Below, in pieces: positions 18,342 to 27,905 of a DNA stretch of 64,000 nucleotides. Source of the DNA: Micromonospora sp. WMMD882 (lineage in GTDB: Bacteria; Actinomycetota; Actinomycetes; Mycobacteriales; Micromonosporaceae); assembly GCF_027497255.1 (NCBI RefSeq), contig NZ_CP114903.1:558001-622000 (forward strand). The letters are read 5' to 3'. The notes under the pieces were generated by a model that did not search any database, was not told the DNA's origin, and saw nothing but the letters and a program-made list of their open reading frames with translations. Within the stretch, counting starts at the first letter, position 1, and every line of letters starts with the position of its first letter. A program made the translations under genes and the position numbers.

Positions 18342-19474
18342 CACCGGCGCACCCCGTCCCACTCGGCGGCGAAGGCCGCGCCGTCGACCGCGTCCACCAC
18401 CACCAGACCCGCCGCGCCCGGCGGCGTCGGGTCCGTCGCGCCGAGCACCCCGACCACCACCGACGGGTACGCCCCCCGCAACGCGCCCACGTGCCCCAGC
18501 TCCGCCCGACCACCCGGCCCGGTCAGGAACACCAACGTGTCCCCGGCCCGCTGCTGCCGTACCCGGGCGGTGGCGTCCGCCAGCGTGCCCTCGGCCAGGG
18601 CGACGGTGGTGAGCCGGTCCAACGGATGGGCGTCCGGCTCGTCGTCCGGCGTCACCATGAGCAGCGTCACCGGCAGGTCCTCCCGCAACGCGGCGACCAC
18701 CACCGACGCCGCCGCCTCACAGCCGGCCTCGAAACTGTCCGCGGCGCCGTCGGCGTGACCCGGATGGGCGGCGAACCGGTTGTCCAGCAGCACCACGATC
18801 CGGGGCAGGCTGGTGTCCACGTTCTCCCGCACCATCAGCTCACCCACCCGGGCGCTGGTCCGCCAGTGCACCCGGCGCAACTCGTCGCCGACCACGTACT
18901 CCCGCAGGCTGTCGAAGGTGATCGACCCGTGCGGCACCCCGTCGACCCGCCCGTCCAGGCTGCGACCCGCGCCGGTCGGCACCGCGGTCAACGGGTGCAC
19001 CCGGGGACGCACCCACACCGGCGCCGTCTCCCCGTACCGGCGGGCCAGCGCGACCAGGCCCAGCGGGTCACGACGGGTGACCCGCAGCGGTCCGACCGGC
19101 ACGATGCCACGCCGGACGGTCGGCACGTCGTACGTCACGGTGGTGTCCCGGCCGGGACGCAGCCGCAGCAGCGGCACCGGGACGACCCGACCGCCGCAGC
19201 GTTCCTCGGCGACCAGACTCGCCGCGCGCAGCCTCCCGCTGTTACGTACCGTCAACGTCATCCGGGCCGGGTCGCCCCGGGCCACCCGGTCCGGGTCGGC
19301 CCGCCGGTCCACCGTCAGTCTCGGCCGCCACGCGGCGACCACCAGGGCGTGCCCGACTGCGACGCCGGCCGCCGCGCCCAGCACGGTCAACTCCGGGTAC
19401 GCGAACGTGAAGCCGGCCACGAGCAGCGCGACGGCGGCGACGGACAGCCCGATCCCCCGGGCGGTGATCCCCAT
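18338..19474 (-). CDS. DUF58 domain protein
   Basis: A 378-residue protein with two N-terminal membrane helices. A beta-sandwich-like middle section (ARMTLTVRNSGRLRAASLVAEERCGG) and the DUF58 core follow, including DPLGLVALARR, the conserved FDSLREYVVGDELRRVHWRTSARVGELMVRENV and a von Willebrand-A-like strand PRIVVLLDNR. DUF58 proteins pair with MoxR ATPases as a chaperone-like system acting on membrane or secreted partners. Spacing is nine bases to the MoxR gene and overlapping to the transglutaminase-like gene. Confidence 0.92.
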   Translation of the reverse strand: MGITARGIGLSVAAVALLVAGFTFAYPELTVLGAAAGVAVGHALVVAAWRPRLTVDRRADPDRVARGDPARMTLTVRNSGRLRAASLVAEERCGGRVVPVPLLRLRPGRDTTVTYDVPTVRRGIVPVGPLRVTRRDPLGLVALARRYGETAPVWVRPRVHPLTAVPTGAGRSLDGRVDGVPHGSITFDSLREYVVGDELRRVHWRTSARVGELMVRENVDTSLPRIVVLLDNRFAAHPGHADGAADSFEAGCEAAASVVVAALREDLPVTLLMVTPDDEPDAHPLDRLTTVALAEGTLADATARVRQQRAGDTLVFLTGPGGRAELGHVGALRGAYPSVVVGVLGATDPTPPGAAGLVVVDAVDGAAFAAEWDGVRRW

Positions 19475-19483
19475 CGGCGTCGG

Positions 19484-20476
19484 TCAGCTCCGGGCGGGCA
19501 CGGTCTGCCCGGACGGCAGCGGCACCGGCACCGAGGCGACCGCCTGGCGCAGCACCTCGGCGGCGTTGACGCCCCGCACCTGCGCGTCGGAGGAGAGCAG
19601 CAGCCGGTGCCCGAACACCGGCCCGGTCAACGCCTTCAGGTCCTCCGGCATGATCCAGCCGCGTCCGTCGATCAGCGCGTACGCGCACGCCGCCCGGGTC
19701 AGCGCGATCACGCCCCGGGGGCTGACGCCGACCCGTACGTGCGGGTGGTTACGGGTGGCGGCGGCCAGCCGCACGGCGTACGCGTAGAGCGGCTCGGCGA
19801 TGTGCACCCGCTGCGCCATCGTGATCATCTCGGCGACGGTGGTGGTGTCGGTGACCGCCGCCAGCGCCTCGGGGGAGCGGACCGTGGCCCCGCGCAGCAC
19901 CTCCACCTCGACCGCCTCGTCCGGGTAGCCCACCGACAGTTTCACCAGGAACCGGTCGAGCTGCGCCTCCGGCAGCCGGTACGTGCCGTCCATCTCCACC
20001 GGGTTCTGCGTCGCCACCACCAGAAACGGTCGCGGCACCGGATGACGGACCCCGTCCACGGTGACCGTGCGTTCCTCCATCACCTCCAGCAGCGCCGACT
20101 GGGTCTTCGGCGACGCCCGGTTGATCTCGTCGGCGATGACGATGTTCGCGAACACCGGCCCCGGATGGAACTCGAAACCCCGGGTCGCCTGGTTGAAGAT
20201 GGTCACCCCGGACACGTCCGAGGGGAGCAGGTCCGGGGTGAACTGGATGCGCCGCCACTCGCCCTTGACGGTCGCCGCCACCGCCCGCGCCAGGGTCGTC
20301 TTGCCGACCCCGGGCACGTCCTCCAACAGCACGTGCCCCTGCGCGAACAGCGCGGTCAACGCCAACCGCACCACCTCCGGCTTACCGAGCACGACGGAGT
20401 TGACGTTCTCGGCGAGCCGGGCGGCGAGGGCGGCGAAACCCTGCACCTCCTGCTGGGTGAGCGGCTGCTGTGTCAC
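19484..20476 (-). CDS. MoxR-family AAA+ ATPase
   Basis: A 330-residue MoxR AAA+ ATPase that remodels or activates protein partners, commonly DUF58 and VWA proteins. Walker A is GHVLLEDVPGVGKTT and Walker B is IVIADEINRASPK. The sensor region ATQNPVEMDGTYRLPEAQLDRF and a C-terminal lid with GVSPRGVIALTRAACAYAL follow. The start GTG 20476 is 26 bases after the Fn3 gene. The adjacent DUF58 gene is its likely direct partner. Confidence 0.95.
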   Translation of the reverse strand: MTQQPLTQQEVQGFAALAARLAENVNSVVLGKPEVVRLALTALFAQGHVLLEDVPGVGKTTLARAVAATVKGEWRRIQFTPDLLPSDVSGVTIFNQATRGFEFHPGPVFANIVIADEINRASPKTQSALLEVMEERTVTVDGVRHPVPRPFLVVATQNPVEMDGTYRLPEAQLDRFLVKLSVGYPDEAVEVEVLRGATVRSPEALAAVTDTTTVAEMITMAQRVHIAEPLYAYAVRLAAATRNHPHVRVGVSPRGVIALTRAACAYALIDGRGWIMPEDLKALTGPVFGHRLLLSSDAQVRGVNAAEVLRQAVASVPVPLPSGQTVPARS

Positions 20477-20502
20477 GATCGGTCCTGCTCCCTACCGGAT
20501 GG

Positions 20503-23148
20503 TCAACAGTCGGGCAGGACGGTGATCTTGTCCCCGCCGTCGAGGTTCAGCCAGGCCCACGGGATGTAGTTCTTCCCCTGGTGGTTCACCCGCACCCACC
20601 AGGTGCTCGCCTTCTGGTCGTTGTAGATCCACGAGTCGACGTGCTCACCCTTGACCTTGCAGTACGCCAGCAACCGGGTGCCCGGCCTGGCCCAGCCGGC
20701 CTGCCGGTCGTTGTCCTGCCGGGGCACCTCGAAGACCTCGTTGCCGTTGCGGCCGTCCACGTCCCGGTCGCAGTAGGTGCGCTGCGCGCCGTCCGGGCCG
20801 TTGACGCAGGTCGCCGTCCCGTACAGCGGCTCGGTCTGCTGGGTGGCCTTCGCGGTCCCCTTGCCGGCGGCGTTGGTCGCGGTCACCGTCACCGCGTACG
20901 ACGTGCCCGGCGACAGGCCCGGCAGGGTCAGCGTCGCGCACTTGCCGTTGGCGGACTCACCGCCTGCGGCGATCACACAGGTGACCTGCCCGCCACCGGC
21001 GTCCACCGTCACGGTCACGGTGACCGAGGTGGCCGTGGCCGAGGAACCGGTGACCGTCACCCGGGGCTCGGCGACCGTCCGGGCGGTCGCCGACGCCGCC
21101 GCGCCCGACCCGGCCTCGTTCACCGCCTTCACCGTCACCGTCACGTTCTGCCCGTCGCCCAACCCGTCCACCGTCACCCGGGGGTCGGTCACCTCGGACG
21201 TCCTGCCACCCACGTCCACCAGGTACCTCGTCACCGGTCGGCCGTTGTCCGCCGCCGGGGCCCACTCGGCCACCACCGCGCCCGGCCGGTCCGGCACCGT
21301 CGCCGCCCGCAGGTCCGCCGGTGCTTCCGGGGCGGTGAACGGCACCACCGTGTTGCTCACCGGGGACGCCTTCGACCCGGCCCCCCGGTCGTTGACCGCG
21401 ACCACCGTGAACGCGTACTGCCGGCCGTACTCCAGCTCACCGGCCGGCACCACCAGCTCGGTGCCCTTCGTCTCGCCCGCCGGGGCGTTCGCGCCCGCCG
21501 ACGCGGCCGTCACCACGTACCTGACGATCGTCGCGCCCTGGCCGTCGGCCGCCGGCCAGCGCACCCGCACCGTGCCGTCCGGCCGCTCCTGCGCGGTCAC
21601 CTCGGTCGGGGCGTCCGGCACGTCCGCCGTCGGCACCACCGGGTTGCTGGTCCGGGCCGGACCCGCGCCCTTGGCGTTCACCGCGTGCACCGTGAACCGG
21701 TACGTCTCGCCGTTGGTCAGCCCGGTGACCTCCACCGAACGCTGGTTGGCCCCCACCTCGAACCGCTGCCCGCCGCCCTCGACCACGTACCGGCCGATCT
21801 CCGCGCCGTTGGCGGCGGCGGCCCGCCAGCTCACCCGCGCCGACGCGTCCCCGGCAGCCGCGGTCACGTTCCGCGGGGCGCTCGGCTTGCCGACCGTCGG
21901 CTTCTTCGGCGGAGGCGGCGGCGGGGGCGCCGGCGGAGGATCCCCGCCGAGCACGTCGTTGGCGTACTTGTCGACCTCGCTGACCTGGTGCTTGTCGTCC
22001 ACCACCCGGGCGGTCGAGGAATCCGGGGCGTTGATGAACAGGTGATTCTCCCGGACCTCCAGCTCCATCGGCCCCCGCGCGCCCCGACCGGAGATCGTGT
22101 CGACCAACTGCCCGTCGCCGTCGAAGGCGTAGATCACCCCGCCGGTCTCGTCGGCGCAGTAGAACCGGCCCGCCCAGGCCACCGCCGGCTCCAGACCGGC
22201 CCCGGTCCCCGGCACGGTGAACTGCTTCACCTGGCCGTCCGTGCCGACCACGTGCACCGTACGGGCGTCCGGCACGGTCACCGGCACCCGCGCGCCGCTG
22301 GTGCGCGGCGGCAGCGTACCCGGCCCGGCGGCCGGCAGCGGTACCCGCCGGACGTCGTCGCCGCGCACCGTCACCAGCTCGCCGGCCGTCCGGTCCAGCA
22401 CCGCCACCCCGTCGTCCAGGGTGGAGACGACCAGCTCGTGGTTGCCGTCCGCGACGTCGTGCGTGCTGACCTGCTTCGGGGCCAGCCCGCCGCCCGAGGC
22501 GGCCGCCGACGCCGGCTTCGCGGGCAGCTTCGCGGCGGTGATCGCCGACACGGTGCCCTCGCTGGGCACCGCGATCCACAGTCGGCCCTTGCCGTCGAAC
22601 TGGCCGCCGGTGATGCCCGGCGGATACCGCACCGGCTCACCGACCGGCGCCAGCGAACGCGGGTCCAACTGCCGGACGATGCCCTGCACCGCGTCCACGA
22701 CGAAAGCGGCGTCCTCGTGCAGGGCCACGTTCACCCCGAGACCCGGGGTGGTCCGGGTGGTCGCGGTGATCTGCAGCGTCGCCAGGTCCAGGGCGGAGAC
22801 CTGACCGGTGTGCAGATCCCGCAGCACCAGCAGCCGGTCGGTCTGGGCGACCTGCATCTGGTGCCGCTTGGCCTGCGGCACCTCGACCCGGGTGTCCACC
22901 TTCGCGGTGATCCCGTTGACCCGGGCCAGCTCGCTGCGCGCGGTGCTCCACAACCAGGAGGAGGCGTCGAAGTTCGCCACCGCGTTGTCGGCGTAACCCA
23001 GGTTCAGCACGGTCAGGCCCATCGCGGCCAGCAACGCGCCGACCGTGCCCACGGTGACCAACCCGCCGCGCAGCCGGCGACGTTTCCTCGTTTTCACGCC
23101 CGTGCCGGCGCTGTCGACCGTGCCGGTGGCGTCGTCGGTGGTGGCCAC
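20503..23148 (-). CDS. membrane-anchored protein with beta-propeller-like region and fibronectin type III repeats
   Basis: An 881-residue protein anchored by one N-terminal helix (GLVTVGTVGALLAAMGLTVLNLGY) after a basic KTRKRRRLRGG stretch. Residues ~50-395 resemble a repeated-strand (propeller-like) domain with LRDLHTGQVSALDLATLQ and WIAVPSEGTVSAI. A proline run (PPPAPPPPPPP) links to four or so Fn3 repeats, each with a WRAAAANGAEIGRYVVEG-like core. The C-terminal ~90 residues carry a Cys-containing SH3-like domain (WIYNDQKASTWWVRV). In actinobacteria this type of gene often leads the MoxR-DUF58-transglutaminase operon and may be the extracellular client. The GTG at 23148 follows GGGGAGG. 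Confidence 0.82.
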   Translation of the reverse strand: MATTDDATGTVDSAGTGVKTRKRRRLRGGLVTVGTVGALLAAMGLTVLNLGYADNAVANFDASSWLWSTARSELARVNGITAKVDTRVEVPQAKRHQMQVAQTDRLLVLRDLHTGQVSALDLATLQITATTRTTPGLGVNVALHEDAAFVVDAVQGIVRQLDPRSLAPVGEPVRYPPGITGGQFDGKGRLWIAVPSEGTVSAITAAKLPAKPASAAASGGGLAPKQVSTHDVADGNHELVVSTLDDGVAVLDRTAGELVTVRGDDVRRVPLPAAGPGTLPPRTSGARVPVTVPDARTVHVVGTDGQVKQFTVPGTGAGLEPAVAWAGRFYCADETGGVIYAFDGDGQLVDTISGRGARGPMELEVRENHLFINAPDSSTARVVDDKHQVSEVDKYANDVLGGDPPPAPPPPPPPKKPTVGKPSAPRNVTAAAGDASARVSWRAAAANGAEIGRYVVEGGGQRFEVGANQRSVEVTGLTNGETYRFTVHAVNAKGAGPARTSNPVVPTADVPDAPTEVTAQERPDGTVRVRWPAADGQGATIVRYVVTAASAGANAPAGETKGTELVVPAGELEYGRQYAFTVVAVNDRGAGSKASPVSNTVVPFTAPEAPADLRAATVPDRPGAVVAEWAPAADNGRPVTRYLVDVGGRTSEVTDPRVTVDGLGDGQNVTVTVKAVNEAGSGAAASATARTVAEPRVTVTGSSATATSVTVTVTVDAGGGQVTCVIAAGGESANGKCATLTLPGLSPGTSYAVTVTATNAAGKGTAKATQQTEPLYGTATCVNGPDGAQRTYCDRDVDGRNGNEVFEVPRQDNDRQAGWARPGTRLLAYCKVKGEHVDSWIYNDQKASTWWVRVNHQGKNYIPWAWLNLDGGDKITVLPDC

Positions 23149-23317
23149 AGCAGGCTGCCTCCCCCATGTGATCGGACTCGCCCGGGCGTCGGGCCAGGTG
23201 GCGTGCCGTCGCCGGCGGCCCGCCCGTGAGCCGGTGCCATCATATGGCCCGGTCGATACCAGGCCAACCCGGACGGTCGGGTCACGGACACCCAGCGTAT
23301 GCAGGGCGGATGTCGCC

Positions 23318-25939
23318 TCAGCGGGGGGCCGGGCCCGACTCCCGGTCGGTGCAGACCTGACCGGACGTCGCGTACTGCTCGGTCGAATAGACGGCCAGGA
23401 CGGTGAAGCAGTAGTCGACGCGCGGGTTCAGCCCGTTGACCGTCCAACCCGTCTGTCCCGGATCGAGGGTGGCCATCGCGCCCAACGGCTGCCCCGCCCG
23501 ACCACCGGCCACCACGAACGGCACCACCCCGCCCGACGGGTCCGTCCAGGTCAGCCGGACACTCGTCGACTCGTCACGCAACCGCAGGTCGGCGGGGGGC
23601 TCGAAGTCGGCGCTCGGGGCCGGGGCCGGGGCCGGCCCGGTGGCGGTGGGCGGCACGGTCGCCGTCTGGTCGTTCAGCACGTTCACGACCAGCAGCATCG
23701 CGCCGGCCAGCACCAGCACGACCACCACCGCCGCCGCGGCCACCACCGCCACCAGCAGCCGCCGGCCACCGCGCGACTCCGGCTCCACTCCCGCGTACGC
23801 CGACGGCGTCGACCCGCCGCTGACGGGCTGCGCCGGGGGCCGGCCCTCCACCGCCGGGTACGACGTGAAGAACTCCCGCCCCCGCTCCGGTACGACCGCG
23901 TCGGCGTGCCCCGCGCCGCCCCCCGGCCCACGGCGCCCCCCCGACCAGTCGTCCGCTGCCTGACGTCGCCCGCCCGTCCAGCCGTCCGGCGCCTGATGTC
24001 GCTCGTCTGACCAGCCGTCCGACGCTTGACGCCGCTCGCCCGGCCAGCCGTCCGCCGCCCGTCGGGGCCCTGGCACGGTGCCGCCGGAGGCGGGCGGGAC
24101 CGCCACCGCCGCGGTCGGGAAGGTGCCGCTCTCCGGGCGGCCGGAGACTTCCGGACCGCCGGACCGGGCGGACGGGACCGCCGCGGTCGGGAAGGCGGCG
24201 GTCCCGGAGCGGTCGGCGGTCTCCGGTGATCCGGCCGCTTCCGGCCATCCAGGGGCTTCCGGCCAACCGGCTGCTGTCGGGTCGGACGCGGACCACGGCG
24301 TGGTGGGCAGGTCCGGTCCGGGCGCTGCGGGCCGGCGTGCGGTGGGCAGGTCCGGTACGGCTGTGCTGGCCGCCCCGGGGCGCGGCGGCGTCGAGGACGG
24401 GACCGGGCCGTACGCCGGGTCGATCAGGTCCCAGGCCGGCGTGGTCGGCGCGCCGGCGGGCCCTGCCGGCATCGGCGGCCCACTGCGCGGCGTCGCTGCC
24501 CCGCCGTACGACGTCGTCGCCCCACTGGTCGGCTGTGCCGCCGTCGGGCCGCTGACCGGCGATGACGGGCTGCCTGGCGGGCCGCTGACCGGGGACGCCA
24601 GATGCGGTGGCGCGCTGACCGGCTCGTAGAGAGGCGCGGCGCTGACCGGCCGGACGGGGTAGGGCACCCCGCTGACCGGACCGGGCCCGGCGTCCACTGA
24701 CCGCCCGGGCGGCCCGCTGACCGGCTGCGCGTACGGCGGCCCGCTCACCGGCGGCTGGTACGGCGGCCCGCTGACCGGCAGCGGATACGGTGATCCGCTC
24801 ACCGGCTGGACCGGCGCGCCGGTCTGCGCCGGAGCCGGTGGGGTGCCGGGAGACCGCTGCCCGACATCCAGTGGATTGATCTGCTGGACCAGGATCGTCG
24901 GGTCGTCCCACTTCTGGCCCTGGACCGGACGACGCTCCTGCGGCCCGCCCGGCGGTGCGGCGGACTGCCCGGCCGGCGGCCCGTCGGCCGGCCCGGCCGG
25001 TGGCGTGGCGGGCTGCGTGGTGTCCGACCCGGCCGCCGGTGCGTCGGGCTGCCCGGCGCCCGCCCCGGGCCCGGCCGACGGTGAGGTCCCGTTCTGGTCC
25101 GGCGCGCCGGGCGGGCGCGGAGCGCTTCGGGGACGGGGTGGGACCCAACCGGTCTGCGGCGTGGCCGACGGCGCACCTGGCGACGGCTCGGGCGCGGTCG
25201 GGGCGTGCTCCGTCTGCCGGGCCGTCGTCGGTGGGGTTGCCGGCGGGTGGGGTGGCGCGGATCGTGGCGCGGCGGCCCCGGACACGGGTCGAGGCTGTGC
25301 GTCCGGCCGGCGTGGGCCGGGAACCCCGGTGGGGCCGTCCCCGGCCGTGGGCGACGCCGACGCCGGCGTCACAGGTGGGACCGACACCGGGTGTGCCGAC
25401 ACCGGGTGTGCCGACACTGGGCGAGCGGACACTGGGCGAGCGGACATCGGGGAAGCGGACAGAGGCGGAGCGGACACGGGCGGGGTCGGCATGGGCGGGG
25501 CCGGCTGCGGGGCGCCCGGGCCGAGGTAGTCGCGGGCCGTACGTACCGCGGGGTGGTCGTCGCCGAGCACGGCGGGGCCGGCGCTGGCCACCCGCCGGTA
25601 GTTGCGTCGTGCCTCGTGCCGGTTGCCGAGCTCCTCGGCGACGCCGGCCAGGTCGAACGCGATCGCCAACATCAACGGATCGGCGTGCCCGAAGCGTCGT
25701 TCCCCGGCGGCGAACGCCTCCTCCAGCACCCGCCGGGCGGCGGTGGGGTCGTCGGCCTCGCGGTGCAGCCGGGCGAGCAGGTGCGCGGTGCCCAGCAGGT
25801 CCGGGTGGTCCTCGCCGAGACGCGGACGCGCTGTCTCGACGGCGTCCGCGAGGAGCTGACGGGCGCCGACGGGATCGCCCCCGGCACGCAGCGCCAGGGC
25901 CCGGTCGCGGACTGGGGACAGGGGAGAAGGCTGGGACAC
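23318..25939 (-). CDS. TPR and Fn3 membrane protein with PVS-rich disordered linker
   Basis: An 873-residue protein. The N-terminus has two to three tetratricopeptide repeats (DLLGTAHLLARLHREADD, LAIAFDLAGVAEELGNRHEARRNY). A very long disordered Pro/Ser/Gly region carries more than fifteen PVSG, PVSA and PMSA motifs. Then one membrane helix (LLVAVVAAAAVVVVLVLAGAML) and a final extracellular Fn3 domain (DYCFTVLAVYS). The topology would place TPRs inside and Fn3 outside. GTG 25939 was chosen as the first start in front of the TPRs, but no good ribosome site is visible, so the start is uncertain. It is on the same strand as, and 169 bases upstream of, the Fn3-MoxR operon. Confidence 0.75.
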   Translation of the reverse strand: MSQPSPLSPVRDRALALRAGGDPVGARQLLADAVETARPRLGEDHPDLLGTAHLLARLHREADDPTAARRVLEEAFAAGERRFGHADPLMLAIAFDLAGVAEELGNRHEARRNYRRVASAGPAVLGDDHPAVRTARDYLGPGAPQPAPPMPTPPVSAPPLSASPMSARPVSARPVSAHPVSAHPVSVPPVTPASASPTAGDGPTGVPGPRRPDAQPRPVSGAAAPRSAPPHPPATPPTTARQTEHAPTAPEPSPGAPSATPQTGWVPPRPRSAPRPPGAPDQNGTSPSAGPGAGAGQPDAPAAGSDTTQPATPPAGPADGPPAGQSAAPPGGPQERRPVQGQKWDDPTILVQQINPLDVGQRSPGTPPAPAQTGAPVQPVSGSPYPLPVSGPPYQPPVSGPPYAQPVSGPPGRSVDAGPGPVSGVPYPVRPVSAAPLYEPVSAPPHLASPVSGPPGSPSSPVSGPTAAQPTSGATTSYGGAATPRSGPPMPAGPAGAPTTPAWDLIDPAYGPVPSSTPPRPGAASTAVPDLPTARRPAAPGPDLPTTPWSASDPTAAGWPEAPGWPEAAGSPETADRSGTAAFPTAAVPSARSGGPEVSGRPESGTFPTAAVAVPPASGGTVPGPRRAADGWPGERRQASDGWSDERHQAPDGWTGGRRQAADDWSGGRRGPGGGAGHADAVVPERGREFFTSYPAVEGRPPAQPVSGGSTPSAYAGVEPESRGGRRLLVAVVAAAAVVVVLVLAGAMLLVVNVLNDQTATVPPTATGPAPAPAPSADFEPPADLRLRDESTSVRLTWTDPSGGVVPFVVAGGRAGQPLGAMATLDPGQTGWTVNGLNPRVDYCFTVLAVYSTEQYATSGQVCTDRESGPAPR

Positions 25940-26186
25940 ACCGCCATGCTGCCGGTAGCCGACGGTCACCCGCCACCCCGGGACGCGTGTCGACCCTCCC
26001 TGCTCCTGGGTGACCGTGGGGTCCTCCCGAAAAGCCTGGTGATCCGGTCCCTGTGCTGCGGGGTTCGGCCACCCGTGCCGGTCGGTGACGGCGATGTGCA
26101 TGATCGAGTTCGGCCGTGTACAGTAATGCCCCGTGCGGCCCCACCGGGCGGCCAGAGGGCGACAAAAACCACTCTGGCGGCCAGGG

Positions 26187-26192
26187 TAGGCT
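26187..26192 (+). promoter_or_regulatory. possible -10 element for tRNA-Leu
   Basis: TAGGCT ends ten bases before the mature tRNA 5' end, a common place for an actinobacterial tRNA -10. A -35 match 17 bases further upstream is poor. Confidence 0.35.
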
Positions 26193-26202
26193 GTCAGTGT
26201 AG

Positions 26203-26286
26203 GTCCGGGTGGCGGAATGGCAGACGCGCTAGCTTGAGGTGCTAGTGCCCGTATAGGGCGTGGGGGTTCAAGTCCCCCCTCGGACA
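26203..26286 (+). tRNA. tRNA-Leu (anticodon GAG)
   Basis: The acceptor arm GTCCGGG pairs with CTCGGAC. The anticodon stem CTAGC/GCTAG encloses loop TTGAGGT with anticodon GAG, reading CUC. A long class II variable arm (GCCCGTATAGGGC) and the T arm GGGGGTTCAAGTCCCCC complete it. The discriminator base is A and no CCA is encoded. Its 3' end serves as the presumed attachment site of the adjacent element. Confidence 0.95.
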
Positions 26287-26287
26287 C
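26276..26287 (+). repeat. attachment-site repeat, tRNA copy
   Basis: CCCCTCGGACAC spans the end of the T arm and the acceptor strand of tRNA-Leu. It is repeated exactly at 30426-30437. Confidence 0.55.
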
Positions 26288-26290
26288 GTT

Positions 26291-26337
26291 AACCCCCACG
26301 GGTGGTCTTCACCGTAGATGAAGCGCCCTGGGGGTTT
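26291..26337 (+). terminator. terminator after tRNA-Leu
   Basis: AACCCCCA (26291-26298) pairs with TGGGGGTT (26329-26336). An inner stem CTTCA/TGAAG extends the structure, and the outer arm ends in TTT. A plausible intrinsic terminator for the tRNA. Confidence 0.6.
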
Positions 26338-26409
26338 CTGCTGTCCTGCGCTGGTGTGGGATCGTGGGTAGTCGATGCGCGGTGGCTGCCTCGGTGATCT
26401 TTGTGATGG

Positions 26410-27783
26410 TCAGTGTCCGCCGATCGCGCAGGTGACGTGGAGGTCGTGTTCGAGTAGCGCGTCGCTGACTGTGTGGGGGTCGGCGGCCGGGATGCCGATC
26501 CATTCGGCGATTTGTGTGATCGCTTTGGCTTCGTGGATGTAGACGTTGCGTGGCCGGGGTGCGTCTCCTGTTGGGGCGGTGCGGTGGCCGTGGCGGCAGC
26601 GGTAGGCGGCGTGCTTGTTGACCCAGTGGGCGTCGAGGATCCGTCCGCATTCCTGGCAGCGGATCAGCCCGGTGAGCAGGTAGCGCCCGCTCGAGCCGTC
26701 GGCCGGGGCGGGCAGGGCGTTGGCCTGTTGGGCGGCGACGAAGTCGTGCTCGCTGACCAGCGGCGGATGCGCGATGTCCCGGGAGATCCTCCACTGCTGC
26801 ATCAGGTTCCAGCGGCGTGCCTCCGACTGGCCGAGGAGATCATCGGCGGCGTCGAGCGGGCCGCGGTCGGTGTGCTGCCGGTTCCAGACCTGCCGGCCGG
26901 TGTAGCGAGGGTTGGCGAGGATCGCCGCCACCGTGCGTAGGGTCCATCCCGTGCCGCTGCGGTGCGGGTTGCGGCCGGGATCGACGCGGGACGGGCAGGT
27001 CACGTGCCGATCGTTGAGGTCGCGGGCGATCCCGGCGACGCTGCGGCCGGCGAGGCGCTGGGCGAATATCCACTGCACATGCGGTGCCGTGGACGGGTCA
27101 GGTTCCAGCCGGCGCGCCATGGGTCCCCATTTGGCGTGCGCCCGGTTCGGGTGTGGGCCCGCGTCGGCCAGCCGGTAGCCGTAGGGCGGTCGGCCACCGG
27201 GATGACGGCCTTGCTCGACCACCTGGGCGCGCATCGCGGGGCTTGGCCCGAAACCGGGAGCGTTGGACCTCTCGTTTCGAGTGCACGCCGAGCAGGGTCA
27301 GCAGCGACAGGTGGAACTCGTTGCTGGCGTCGACCGGTCCGTTGAGCTCGGACAGCCACAGCTGCACGCTGTACAGGTTGAACAGCGGCGCGAGGTCGCG
27401 GAACTGGTTGCCGTAGAAGGCTCGCTCGAACTCGCCCACGACCACCGCGTCGAACCCCCGGCCAGGGTCCGCGAGAGTTGCCAGTAGTCGGGCGGCTTGC
27501 GGGCGACGCGGCCAGGGCACCTGACGGGACTCGCCGACGTCGAAGAACTCGGCCACGATTACGTCCCGGCCGTCGATCACGTCCTCGGCGAAGTCGCGTT
27601 GCCACCGCGCCGACGACAACCGGTCCTGAAATTTCGCGTCGACATCCGGCCGTAGAACGCGAACCGGATACCCAGCGGCTTTGATGTTGCCTGGCGTCGC
27701 GTCCGGGGGCGGCCCCGCCGGGTCGGCTGCCGTATCCACCAGCCGAGCAGGTCAGGGCCGTCGATTTCCGGCGTGTACTGCAT
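26410..27783 (-). pseudogene. serine recombinase, broken by two frameshifts
   Basis: The gene starts at ATG 27783 with GGGAGG upstream. The first frame gives a resolvase N-terminus including RFAFYGRMST with the catalytic Ser. Near 27626-27633 one base appears to be missing; the next frame continues with FQDRLSSARWQRDFAEDVIDG, VVVGEFERAFYGNQ and LLGVHSKREVQRSRF. A second shift at 27238-27241 (a GGGG run on the plus strand, consistent with one extra base) leads into MRAQVVEQGRHPGGRPPYGYRL, the recombinase domain WTLRTVAAILANPRYTGRQVW and a zinc ribbon CQECGRI...CRHGH. Together these make a complete ~455-residue recombinase interrupted twice. Either true decay or sequencing errors could explain it. 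Confidence 0.85.
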
Positions 27784-27905
27784 CAGGACCTCCCATACCG
27801 GGGCTTACGGTCAGCCCTCGGTATGGATGGACAACGACGTAGTAGGACCGGCTCGGCCTGACGTGTCGGTTCTTTCCGCTGCTGGTGGTGTGGTGGACTG
27901 GCGTG

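Noticed and set aside
18491..20569. 692-residue plus-strand frame across DUF58 and MoxR
   Set aside because: Runs antisense through two clear genes; His/Arg/Gln-rich low-complexity composition.
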